This document shows, in pieces, positions 26,800 through 35,061 of a stretch of DNA of 64,000 nt. The stretch lies in NCBI RefSeq assembly GCF_025567365.1, contig NZ_JAOQJG010000001.1:1-64000 (forward strand), read 5' to 3'. Position numbers and translations under genes: made by a program. Source of the stretch: Anaerostipes amylophilus (lineage in GTDB: Bacteria; Bacillota; Clostridia; Lachnospirales; Lachnospiraceae). Position 1 is the stretch's first letter. Each line of letters opens with the position of its first letter. The notes below the pieces were generated by a model. It saw nothing but the letters and a program-made list of their open reading frames with translations, did no database searches and had not been told where the DNA came from.

Positions 26800-27552
26800 T
26801 CACCCAAACCTTCCTGTAATATAGTCTTCTGTTCTCTTATCCTGTGGCATGGAAAATAATTGTTCTGATCTTCCATACTCAACCATCTCTCCTAACAAGA
26901 AGAATGCTGTATTATCGGAAATTCTGACTGCCTGCTGCATATTATGTGTTACCATGATGATCGTATACTTTGATTTTAATTCTACCGCAAGATCTTCAAT
27001 TTTGGAAGTAGAAATTGGATCAAGTGCTGATGTTGGTTCATCCATTAATAAAACTTCTGGTTCTACTGCTAAAGCTCGTGCGATACATAGTCTCTGCTGC
27101 TGTCCTCCAGATAATCCTAATGCACTCTTCTTTAAGCGGTCTTTTAATTCATCCCAGATTGCTGCATTTCTTAAAGATTTTTCTACAATCTCATCTAACT
27201 TTGCTTTATTATGGATTCCATGTGTTCTTGGTCCATATGCGATATTGTCATAGATACTCATTGGAAATGGATTTGGTTTCTGAAATACCATTCCAACTCG
27301 TTTTCTTAATAAATTCACATCCATGTCTCCATAAATGTCTTCTCCGTCTAATGTCACTTTTCCAGTGATCTTACAACCTTCTACAAGATCATTCATCCTG
27401 TTTAATGATTTTAATAATGTAGATTTTCCACATCCAGATGGTCCGATAAATGCTGTAATCTCATTTTTGGGAAGATCCAGATTAATATTTTTTAAAGCCT
27501 TGAATTTTCCATAATACAGATCAAGGTTTTCAACTTTCATTTTACTATCCAT
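26800..27552 (-). CDS. pstB: phosphate ABC transporter ATP-binding protein PstB
   Basis: A 250-residue ABC ATPase. Walker A is GPSGCGKST near residue 37, the signature is LSGGQQQRLCIARAL, Walker B is VLLMDEPTSALDP, followed by the switch His in VTHNM. The N-terminal LYYGKFKALKNINL and the length are typical of PstB. It powers phosphate import through PstA and PstC. AAAGGG with proper spacing precedes the ATG at 27552, and the gene starts six bases after pstA. Confidence 0.96.
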   Translation of the reverse strand: MDSKMKVENLDLYYGKFKALKNINLDLPKNEITAFIGPSGCGKSTLLKSLNRMNDLVEGCKITGKVTLDGEDIYGDMDVNLLRKRVGMVFQKPNPFPMSIYDNIAYGPRTHGIHNKAKLDEIVEKSLRNAAIWDELKDRLKKSALGLSGGQQQRLCIARALAVEPEVLLMDEPTSALDPISTSKIEDLAVELKSKYTIIMVTHNMQQAVRISDNTAFFLLGEMVEYGRSEQLFSMPQDKRTEDYITGRFG

Positions 27553-27557
27553 ATTGG

Positions 27558-28460
27558 TTACCCTTTCGTAATTCGTTTTGCAATAAATGAAGATACGGCA
27601 TTGATCACAAGCACGATCAGAAGTAATACAACGGCTGTTGCATATGCCTGATTGATATGTAATCCCTCGCAGGATAATACATACATGTGAAGTGCCAGTG
27701 TACGTCCTGATCCCATAACATTTGCAGGGATTTCTGCAATCGTACCTGCTGTATACATTAATGCTGCCGTCTCACCGACAATACGTCCGATTCCTAAAAT
27801 AACTCCAGATAAGATTCCTGGAACTGCTGATGGCAGGATAATACGAAATACGGTTCTTAACTTTCCTGCTCCAAGTCCAAAGCTTCCTTCTCTAAAAGAA
27901 TCAGGCACAGACTTTAATGCTTCTTCGGTTGTTCTCATGATCAATGGTAAGATCATGATTGCCATTGTTGCTGCTCCAGATAGCAGACATAATCCCCATC
28001 CCAAAGCTTTTACGAAAAATAACATACCGAATAATCCATACACGATCGATGGAATTCCTGATAATGTTTCTGCTGTTAAACGAACAACCTCAACTAATTT
28101 ATTTCCACGTTTTGCATACTCTACTAAATAAATTGCTGCAAAAATTCCAAGTGGTACTGCAAATAATAAAGATAATACTGTCATGATCAAGGTATTAATG
28201 ATTGCTGGGAATACCGATGCATTTTCACTTGTATATTTTAATTCAAATAATTGTGAATTTAAGTATGGTACTCCATTTACAAGAATATAAACGATCAAAT
28301 ATGCCAGTACTGCGACAGTTGCGATCATCGCAACATTTACAAGAAGCCATAATACAAAGGATAACGGCGTTCTTTTATATGATTTCATTCTTTGTATCCA
28401 AGACGTTTTATTGATCGCTTGGATCTTTTCTACTGATTCCATTTCTTTTACCGCTTCCAT
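27558..28460 (-). CDS. pstA: phosphate ABC transporter permease PstA
   Basis: A 300-residue inner-membrane permease with about six transmembrane segments after a cytoplasmic N-terminal tail of about 35 residues. The EAA-type coupling loop is SFREGSFGLGAGKLRTVFRI near 190. PstA and PstC together form the phosphate channel. It starts one base after pstC and ends six bases before pstB. Confidence 0.94.
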   Translation of the reverse strand: MEAVKEMESVEKIQAINKTSWIQRMKSYKRTPLSFVLWLLVNVAMIATVAVLAYLIVYILVNGVPYLNSQLFELKYTSENASVFPAIINTLIMTVLSLLFAVPLGIFAAIYLVEYAKRGNKLVEVVRLTAETLSGIPSIVYGLFGMLFFVKALGWGLCLLSGAATMAIMILPLIMRTTEEALKSVPDSFREGSFGLGAGKLRTVFRIILPSAVPGILSGVILGIGRIVGETAALMYTAGTIAEIPANVMGSGRTLALHMYVLSCEGLHINQAYATAVVLLLIVLVINAVSSFIAKRITKG

Positions 28461-28461
28461 T

Positions 28462-29310
28462 TTAACGTTCCTCCTTGCTCTTTAATACTGCAAAGCACAG
28501 GTTGATCATTAAGATAAATACAAATAATACAACTGCTGTTGCGATCAGTGCTTCTCTGTGAAGGTCTGTCGCATATCCCATTTCAAGGACGATATTAGAA
28601 GTTAAAGTACGAACTCCAGAGAACATTCCATCTGGAATGATCGCCTGATTTCCAGCTACCATAACAACTGCCATTGTCTCACCGATCGCACGTCCAATCC
28701 CTAATACGATTCCTGCCAGAATTCCTGATTTTGCTGCCGGTAATACTGCAAAGAATACGCTTCTCTCATGACTTGCTCCAAGTCCTAAAGATCCTTCATA
28801 ATAACTTTCTGGAACTGCACGGATCGCACTCTCTGATACTCCAATAATTGTTGGAAGGATCATGATCCCAAGTAAAATAGATGCTGTAAATACACAGTTA
28901 CCATTTCCAAACATATTACGGAAAGTTGGTACTAATACAACCATCCCAAAGAATCCATATACAACAGACGGGATTCCTGCCAGAAGATCAACTGCCGGCT
29001 TCACTATTTTATAAACTCGTTCATTACAAAACTTTGCCATATAGATCGCTGCAAGGATTCCAACTGGAACTCCAACTAAGATTGCACCTGCTGTTACATA
29101 AATACTTCCTATGATCATTGGGAAGATGCCAAAGATTCCACTCTTTGGCATCCAAATCTTTCCTAATACAAAATTTCCAAGTCCAATCTTCCCGATCGTA
29201 GGAATACCATTCACGAACAGAAATGCACAGATCAAAATTACTGCCAGAATTGAGGCACATGCTGCGAGCAAGAATACGACATGCATGATTTTTTCTGAAT
29301 ATTTCTTCAT
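28462..29310 (-). CDS. pstC: phosphate ABC transporter permease PstC
   Basis: A 282-residue permease with about six transmembrane segments and the coupling loop SYYEGSLGLGASHERSVFF. The longest frame starts at 29319, but that ATG directly abuts the ribosome site AAAGGA; the ATG at 29310 (MKKYSEKIMHV) has nine-base spacing. It pairs with PstA. It lies 32 bases after pstS. Confidence 0.94.
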   Translation of the reverse strand: MKKYSEKIMHVVFLLAACASILAVILICAFLFVNGIPTIGKIGLGNFVLGKIWMPKSGIFGIFPMIIGSIYVTAGAILVGVPVGILAAIYMAKFCNERVYKIVKPAVDLLAGIPSVVYGFFGMVVLVPTFRNMFGNGNCVFTASILLGIMILPTIIGVSESAIRAVPESYYEGSLGLGASHERSVFFAVLPAAKSGILAGIVLGIGRAIGETMAVVMVAGNQAIIPDGMFSGVRTLTSNIVLEMGYATDLHREALIATAVVLFVFILMINLCFAVLKSKEER

Positions 29311-29342
29311 TCTTACCATTCCTTTATATTGATGATTTCTTC

Positions 29343-30227
29343 TTATTTAACATCTGCCCATTTTGTTGTTTTACCTGTGTAGATATCTTTTACCTGAGCA
29401 CTTGTTAATTCATCAACCTTGCTGTCTTTGTTTACGATAACTGCAATTCCATCTTTTGCGATAACTGTTGCTTTTACACCTTTTTTAGTTTCGCTGTCTG
29501 CAAGATCACGAGATGCCATACCAATATCACATGTTCCTTCGATCGCATTTGTAACACCTGTTGTTGAATCGCTCTGCTGTACTTCAACTGTTACGTCTTT
29601 GTTTGCTTTTGCATATGCTTCTTTTAATTTTTCCATAACTGGTGTTACTGATGAAGATCCACCAACTACAACTTTACCTTTTGCTCCATTTGATTTGTAA
29701 GCTGGTGCCTTTTCGTCTGCTTTGATGTATCCATTATCCTGAATGACCTTCTGTCCATCAGCACTCATAATGTAGTTTTCAAAATCCTGTGCCTGTTTGT
29801 TTAATTTGTCTTTTGTTACAATATTAAATGGACGAACAATTTTATATGATCCATTCTTTACATTATCCACACTTGCCTCAGCTCCATCAATCTTCACTGC
29901 TTTTACTGTGTCATTTAATGATCCTAAGGATATGTATCCGATTGCTGCTTTATTTTCTGCAACTGTTGTCATCATAACTGATGTTGAGTTTGTGATCTGT
30001 ACACTTGATGTTGTTTTGTCTACTTTATTTCCGTCTTTGTCTTTTTCTTCAATTCCGAATAATTCGATGAAAGCTCCTCTTGTTCCTGATCCGTCTTCTC
30101 TGGATACTGCTGTGATGTTTTCGTCAGCGGATGCTTTCTTATCACTGCTTGAACTTCCGCCACATCCTGTTAAGATGCTTGATGCTGCTACTGTTGCTAC
30201 TGCTAATGTTAATATTTTCTTTCTCAT
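29343..30227 (-). CDS. pstS: phosphate-binding lipoprotein PstS
   Basis: A 294-residue solute-binding lipoprotein. The signal peptide ends in lipobox LTGC near residue 21, so the mature protein is tethered outside the membrane. The phosphate-binding region includes SREDGSGTRGAF, GGSSSV and the helix-cap Ser and Thr residues of SDSTTGV. The open frame extends to 30431, but the upstream part is promoter DNA; AAAAGGAGAGTAAGAACT places the start at 30227 (MRKKILTLAVA). First gene of pstSCAB-phoU-phoP-phoR, all tightly spaced, presumably induced by phosphate limitation. Confidence 0.95.
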   Translation of the reverse strand: MRKKILTLAVATVAASSILTGCGGSSSSDKKASADENITAVSREDGSGTRGAFIELFGIEEKDKDGNKVDKTTSSVQITNSTSVMMTTVAENKAAIGYISLGSLNDTVKAVKIDGAEASVDNVKNGSYKIVRPFNIVTKDKLNKQAQDFENYIMSADGQKVIQDNGYIKADEKAPAYKSNGAKGKVVVGGSSSVTPVMEKLKEAYAKANKDVTVEVQQSDSTTGVTNAIEGTCDIGMASRDLADSETKKGVKATVIAKDGIAVIVNKDSKVDELTSAQVKDIYTGKTTKWADVK

Positions 30228-30273
30228 AGTTCTTACTCTCCTTTTGAACTTTGTGTTCGTATCAATTACAGAT

Positions 30274-30338
30274 ATTATGTTACTTCGGAAATGTAAAATC
30301 AAAAAGAAGAGTTGTGTAAAGTTTTTGTTAAATGTAAA
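30274..30338 (-). promoter_or_regulatory. pstS promoter with PhoP-box-like repeats
   Basis: TTGATT at 30302-30297, a 17-base spacer and CATAAT at 30279-30274. Upstream, TTTACA (30338-30333), TTAACA (30331-30326) and TTTACA (30320-30315) are TTNACA repeats; the last two are 11 bases apart, the spacing used by PhoP. Another TTTACA (30297-30292) overlaps the -35 side of the spacer. Direct activation by the operon's own response regulator is the natural reading. Confidence 0.65.
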
Positions 30339-30433
30339 GTTTTTAGATAGGCTTACATGTATGTGACAGGGATCAAAGAAAAACAAATATTTAAAAGAAT
30401 CCAGGTGGCAACGTTTAACATATACACCCACTT

Positions 30434-30745
30434 AAATTTTTCAATCTTGTAATTGTCCACACTTTAGACTTCTGGTATATGATAAAAAATAAATAAACGA
30501 TCGGAAGAGCAGCATTAGAATTTTGCCACGTTTTTTACGGATTCGCAGCCGGCTTGGTGCGCTGTTTGAGCCTCAAAGAGTTCTGGGCTAAATAGCTTTG
30601 AAGGCGAGTTCGCAAAGAAAGCCGGCGGATCAGCGATCTGTAAAAAACGTGAGGAAAATTCTCTAGCTGCTCTTCCGATCGTTTATTTATTTTTCATCAT
30701 ATACTCAAAATCTACAGTTGGCCAACTACAAATTTAAAATTTTAT
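30434..30745. repeat. palindromic intergenic repeat, copy 2 (full-length)
   Basis: A roughly 310-bp imperfect palindrome. Outer arms of about 75 bases end in TATATGATAAAAAATAAATA, CGATCGGAAGAGCAGC and its complement. Inner arms (GAATTTTGCCACG, TTTTTTACGGAT, CCGGCTT) pair with 30615-30661. The centre (about 30565-30612) contains TTTGAGCCTCAAAG with a partial complement CTTTGAAGGCGAG. The right end runs into the last codons and stop of apbE. No ORF or transposase is inside. The whole element could fold as one long hairpin in RNA. Confidence 0.85.
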
Positions 30746-31802
30746 AATCTTTTGCTGTTAATGTAAATTCCACTCCATCGCTTACATATACTTTATTGTT
30801 TTTATCTACAAAAACAGCCTTTGCATTATATTCTTTTAACAATTTCTGGCTTTTCTTTACTCCTAAACTGAAACATGCTGTAGATAGTCCGTCTGCGTTG
30901 AGTCCTGAATTGCAGATGATCGTGCAGGATCTGATATCTGTTTTTACACTGTATCCTGTTTTGGAATCTAAGATATGAAAGTAGCGTTTGCCTGTCTTTT
31001 TATCTGTAAATGTTTTTTCATAATCTCCAGATGTTGAAATGCTTGTGCCGCTTTTGACTTTGATCCCTCCTAGGACTTCTCCGTCTTTGCCGTTTGGATC
31101 TTGGATCCCTACGTTCCAGTCGGAGCCGTCAGATTTTTCTCCATAAACTACAATGCTTCCTCCTAGGGCTACCATGGCTCCTGTGATTTCTTTGTCTTTT
31201 TTGATCATCTTGATGGCTTCGTCGGTTCCGATTCCTTTTCCATAGGCTCCAAGGTCTATCTTGGTATTTTTGTCGCATGCAAGGATTTCTCCGTTGTCTT
31301 TGACTGTGACATGCTGGCTGTTTTCTGACAGATCTCCGCTGATCGCTTTCTTAATCTTATTTGCATCTGGTACTTTTGGGCTGCTTGATTCAAAATCCCA
31401 GAGTTTTGTTAATGCTCCGATCGTTGGATCTACCGTGTTTCTTCCGTCTGCATAGGAGTCCTGACTGATCTTGATCGCTTGTTGTAACCAGTTTTTAAGA
31501 TTCCCTGTGACTTTTGTTTTTCCGTTGTTTTGTTCTAATTTCTGATTGATTTTTGAAACCTGGGAACTTTTTAATCTCCATGACAATTGTTGTTTTTCAA
31601 GTTTCTTTTCCATGTCGATGATCTTTTGTTCTGTCTGTTCCAGATCATCGCTTGTTCCATAGAGTGTAATGTTCGTTACAGTTCCCATTGCAAAATCTGT
31701 ATGGCTGTATGATGTCGATTCCTTTTTGCATCCTGTCATCATAGATGGGATCATACTGATGCACAAGATACTTGCGATCATTTTTTTCAATGTAAGTTTC
31801 AT
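30726..31802 (-). CDS. apbE: FAD:protein FMN transferase (ApbE lipoprotein)
   Basis: A 358-residue ApbE. The signal peptide ends in lipobox MTGC near residue 25. AMGTVTNITLYG, the flavin and metal site in DLGAYGKGIGTDEA, ALGGSIVVYG and TSGDYEK are conserved. ApbE attaches FMN covalently to Thr of exported proteins such as Rnf and Nqr subunits. No obvious flavinylated target is in the window. Its last codons and stop coincide with the end of the palindromic repeat at 30434-30745, so its C-terminus may have been altered. It is 20 bases after the unknown lipoprotein gene. Confidence 0.93.
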   Translation of the reverse strand: MKLTLKKMIASILCISMIPSMMTGCKKESTSYSHTDFAMGTVTNITLYGTSDDLEQTEQKIIDMEKKLEKQQLSWRLKSSQVSKINQKLEQNNGKTKVTGNLKNWLQQAIKISQDSYADGRNTVDPTIGALTKLWDFESSSPKVPDANKIKKAISGDLSENSQHVTVKDNGEILACDKNTKIDLGAYGKGIGTDEAIKMIKKDKEITGAMVALGGSIVVYGEKSDGSDWNVGIQDPNGKDGEVLGGIKVKSGTSISTSGDYEKTFTDKKTGKRYFHILDSKTGYSVKTDIRSCTIICNSGLNADGLSTACFSLGVKKSQKLLKEYNAKAVFVDKNNKVYVSDGVEFTLTAKDYKILNL

Positions 31803-31822
31803 ATTCTTTACTTACCCCTTCT

Positions 31823-33115
31823 TTATAAATTTACATACTGCCATCCATACTCTTTGTAAGCTTTGATCTTTAATTTATTCTGACTAACATATTTTTGTAA
31901 GACTTTCTTCCTCTGATTTTGTGTGACAGAATCCTTCATCATCCTTATTGCAACATCAGGATATCCTTTACATAACTTCCAGATCGATCTCTCCAGAGAT
32001 TCTCCATCTTCTGCGTATCTTGTCTTGGTTACTCGATAGCCGTCTTTTGTTTTCTTCAGATACATGACCCCTGGATAACTTCCACCAGAGTAGTTCTTTA
32101 ACAGACTTCCATAACGATAATATGTTTCACTCCAAAAGTTCGCATAAACTTCTGCTCCGGATTTTGTTTCAACGATCTTATAAATATTCAGCATTGGGAT
32201 TGTAACAAGTCCTTCTTCTTTATCTTCGTCAGATCTCTTTTTTGTCTCATCAAAGACTGCCTTGATCCTTAAGTCTTTCCCTGTATATTTGTATTCTGGA
32301 AGTTTGGTATTAAGTTTTATTTTGTCGGATGTTTTAAGATCTACCATTTCACTTTGTATGTCTGGCTGGTTTTCTTTTCCTGATAAAGTATATAGTTTTA
32401 GGCCGTCTTTGTCTACCACTAACACCGATTGTTTTCTGATTCCTTTGGAATCTTTCCACTGATATACATACTTACTTGATGAGACATCCATTGCACGGAT
32501 CTTATCTCCGATCTTTCCAGGTATGTTGTCCGATTCTTTTTGTGTATGTTTATGATCTTTGATGATCGTCTGATACAATTTGTCTTTTTCACTGATCTGT
32601 TTGGATGGCGTGATTTTTGCAAATTTCATGTTCTCACACCGTTTGAGCGAATATGCATAAATATTTCCGTTTACTTTTCCTTGTAATTGATTGTAAATGA
32701 TCATCCATTTCTGATCTTTTGACACCTTTATAGCCGTCTCAAGTCCTGGATTTTCTTCATCTCCTTCACTGTAGAAATGATCACATCCGATTTTGTCAAG
32801 ATCTACCGCAGCAATGACTTTCTTCTTTGTTCTATCATAGATCACACTTCCGACAGAGTCTGAAAATACGGCAAGGTTATCTGAGCAATACGACAATTCT
32901 ATTCCTTCATTCTGAAACAACCTATTATTTTTTGCCCTGTAAGAAAGCCAGGCACAGATCTGTGCTGCAGATGCTGACTGATCGCTTTTTTTGATCGTTG
33001 CATAGACTTCATTTTTCTGTGCCTGACTACTCTTACCCTTCCCACACCCTGTAAACAACGATGCTGCCATAACAGCACTCATCAATAGTAAAGTACCTTT
33101 CCCACACTTTCTCAT
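31823..33115 (-). CDS. lipoprotein of unknown function, ApbE neighbour
   Basis: A 430-residue exported protein with lipobox FTGCG near residue 24. The rest is soluble, rich in Lys, Asp and Tyr, with no family I recognise. Strand-rich stretches such as KVIAAVDLDKIG and VYAYS-like segments suggest a beta-propeller-like or sensor domain, but this is only an impression. AAGGAGG precedes the start. Its close linkage to apbE (20 bases) makes a shared role in extracytoplasmic redox or flavin chemistry possible. No Asp-Ser/Thr-Gly-Ala-Thr flavinylation motif is evident. Confidence 0.7.
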   Translation of the reverse strand: MRKCGKGTLLLMSAVMAASLFTGCGKGKSSQAQKNEVYATIKKSDQSASAAQICAWLSYRAKNNRLFQNEGIELSYCSDNLAVFSDSVGSVIYDRTKKKVIAAVDLDKIGCDHFYSEGDEENPGLETAIKVSKDQKWMIIYNQLQGKVNGNIYAYSLKRCENMKFAKITPSKQISEKDKLYQTIIKDHKHTQKESDNIPGKIGDKIRAMDVSSSKYVYQWKDSKGIRKQSVLVVDKDGLKLYTLSGKENQPDIQSEMVDLKTSDKIKLNTKLPEYKYTGKDLRIKAVFDETKKRSDEDKEEGLVTIPMLNIYKIVETKSGAEVYANFWSETYYRYGSLLKNYSGGSYPGVMYLKKTKDGYRVTKTRYAEDGESLERSIWKLCKGYPDVAIRMMKDSVTQNQRKKVLQKYVSQNKLKIKAYKEYGWQYVNL

Positions 33116-33193
33116 CTTTGTTCCTCCTTATTCTCTTATTGTCTCCTGTCTTATTGTTTTCAACTTTATTATACAAAGAAAAAGCATCAAAAA

Positions 33194-33245
33194 AGAAAAC
33201 AAAATCTTAAGATTCTTCTACATAATTCTTAATGATTTTGTTTTC
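33194..33245 (-). terminator. terminator of pyrC
   Basis: AGAAAACAAAATC at one end pairs with GATTTTGTTTTCT at the other, with inner TTAAGAATT complementarity and a T-rich tail on the minus strand. It separates pyrC from the lipoprotein-apbE pair. Confidence 0.85.
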
Positions 33246-33257
33246 TTCTTGTATACA

Positions 33258-34520
33258 TTATAATTCTATGATCTTGCCATCACAGATCGTATATTTTACT
33301 TTTCCTTTTAATTTCCATCCTGTAAATGGAGAGTTCGTTGCTTTGGATTTATATTCCTTGACTTCCCATTCTTCCTCTGGATCAAACAAGACAACATCCG
33401 CAGGTTTCCCTTCCTGCAATCTTCCTTGTTCCATATTATATAGTTTTGCTGGATTGATCGTCATCTTCTCCAGAAGCTGCATCATAGAAAGATATCCTTT
33501 CTCCACAAGTTCTGTGACTCCAAGTGCCAGCGACGTCTCGATCCCTGTAATGCCACTTGGTGCCTGATCTAATGGTTTGTCTTTCTCTTCTTTGGAGTGT
33601 GGGGCGTGGTCTGTCGCAATGATCTCGATCGTACCTTCCTGTAATCCTTTGATGATCCTCTGACGGTCTTCTTCTGTTCGCAGTGGCGGGTTCATTCTTG
33701 CCAGTGTTCCGTATTTTAATACGGCCTCTTCTGTCAACGTGAAATGGTGTGGAGACGCCTCTGCGTAAACATTCGCACCTTTTTCTTTGGCTTCTTTCAC
33801 GTAATCTACCGCAACACCAGAGCTGATATGCTGAATATCGACTTTCGCTCCTGTTTTGACTGCTAATTCACAGTCTCTCTTTACCATCACGGCTTCTGCC
33901 AGGTAAGAAGCTCCACCATAATTTAACTGTTCGGAGACTTTTCCCTGATTCACTCCTGGCTGTTTAATATATGCAGGATCTTCTTCATGAAGACTGATCG
34001 GTACATCTAATTCTTTGGCTTTCTTCATGGCTTCTTCTACGAGCTTCTCATCCATCAGTGGAATTCCATCGTCTGTAAATCCACGAACCCCTGCTTCATA
34101 GAGTGCATCCATGTCTGTTAATTCTTTTCCTTCAAATCCTTTGGACACAGCTGCTGCCTGCCATACTTTGATCGGAAGTTGTTCACATCTGTCTTCGATC
34201 TCTTTGTAAATATCCACAGAATCCACGACAGGCTTTGTATTTGCCATACATACTACCGTCGTAAATCCACCAGCTGCTGCCGCAGCAGAACCTGTCTGTA
34301 AATCTTCCTTATATGTAAATCCCGGATCGCGGAAATGTACATGTACATCGATCAATCCAGGGGCTGCGATCATCCCGGAAGCATCAATGACCTGTTCAAT
34401 GCCAGAGACATCATCTACCTTACCGATCTGTCTGATCCTCTTCCCGTCTAATAAAATATCTGTTACCTGATCGAATCCGCTTTCTGGATCCATCACTCTT
34501 GCATTCTTAATTAAAATCAT
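33258..34520 (-). CDS. pyrC: dihydroorotase
   Basis: A 420-residue class I dihydroorotase of pyrimidine synthesis (carbamoyl-aspartate to dihydroorotate). Zinc ligands lie in DVHVHFRDPGFTYKED near 60; further His residues lie in IQHISSG near 230 and in ATDHAPHSKEEK near 300. The ORF extends to 34538, but that ATG is part of the region containing the GGAGG site; the ATG at 34520 (MILIKNARVMDP) has five-base spacing. No other pyr genes are adjacent. It follows a small exported protein and ppk1. Confidence 0.94.
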   Translation of the reverse strand: MILIKNARVMDPESGFDQVTDILLDGKRIRQIGKVDDVSGIEQVIDASGMIAAPGLIDVHVHFRDPGFTYKEDLQTGSAAAAAGGFTTVVCMANTKPVVDSVDIYKEIEDRCEQLPIKVWQAAAVSKGFEGKELTDMDALYEAGVRGFTDDGIPLMDEKLVEEAMKKAKELDVPISLHEEDPAYIKQPGVNQGKVSEQLNYGGASYLAEAVMVKRDCELAVKTGAKVDIQHISSGVAVDYVKEAKEKGANVYAEASPHHFTLTEEAVLKYGTLARMNPPLRTEEDRQRIIKGLQEGTIEIIATDHAPHSKEEKDKPLDQAPSGITGIETSLALGVTELVEKGYLSMMQLLEKMTINPAKLYNMEQGRLQEGKPADVVLFDPEEEWEVKEYKSKATNSPFTGWKLKGKVKYTICDGKIIEL

Positions 34521-34543
34521 CTCTGCCTCCACGATCATATGTT

Positions 34544-34990
34544 TTATTTTACTTGTTCTTTCACTGCTTCAGCGACAGTTTCTAAATTATCTTGTGTCAG
34601 TTCTTTTTCTGATTTCACGACAATAACATAGTTATTTCCGCTCTTTGATGTGATCGTCCCAAATGCATTGTATGCTGTCTCATCATCAATTTCTTTTGTC
34701 ATTGGTACAAACGCTACTTCTTCTGTCTCGATCGTATCTCCGATCTCGTAATTATGTCCTTTTTCTTCCAGTGCCATTACCTCATTAGAGATTGTTTCAT
34801 CTAGATCTTCTTCCATGATCTCCTCAGATTTTCCTTCACACTGCTGAATGCTGACATTCATTCCATTGACTTCAAAACTGTTATCAGAGGCTTTGGTCGT
34901 GATCTTCTGTTTGATTGCAAATCCTCCGGCTACAGATAAGCAGATTCCTACAACTGCTAAAAACTTTTTATTAAAAATAATTTTTCTCAT
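34544..34990 (-). CDS. small exported or membrane-anchored protein, unknown
   Basis: A 148-residue protein with an N-terminal basic stretch and hydrophobic segment (about 9-25; a signal peptide or anchor), then an acidic soluble domain rich in Glu. The last part (TITSKSGNNYVIVVKSEKEL) looks like a small alpha/beta fold. I do not recognise a family. The start is set at 34990, eight bases after AAGGAGG, nine codons inside the open frame. It lies between ppk1 (71 bases) and pyrC (23 bases), probably one transcript. Confidence 0.65.
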   Translation of the reverse strand: MRKIIFNKKFLAVVGICLSVAGGFAIKQKITTKASDNSFEVNGMNVSIQQCEGKSEEIMEEDLDETISNEVMALEEKGHNYEIGDTIETEEVAFVPMTKEIDDETAYNAFGTITSKSGNNYVIVVKSEKELTQDNLETVAEAVKEQVK

Positions 34991-35061
34991 AGCATATCCC
35001 TCCTTGAATGTTGGCATTTTTGTTAGCTATAGTATACCCTATTTCAGGTATCAATTGCGAG

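Noticed and set aside
29797..30366. 189-codon plus-strand ORF
   Set aside because: Antisense to pstS and its promoter; no ribosome site and no recognisable protein features.
30228..30431. N-terminal extension of pstS to 30431
   Set aside because: The extension covers the promoter and Pho boxes; a lipoprotein signal peptide and a ribosome site fix the start at 30227.
30434..30745. Insertion sequence
   Set aside because: There is inverted-repeat structure but no transposase ORF on either strand, and no target duplication I can see.
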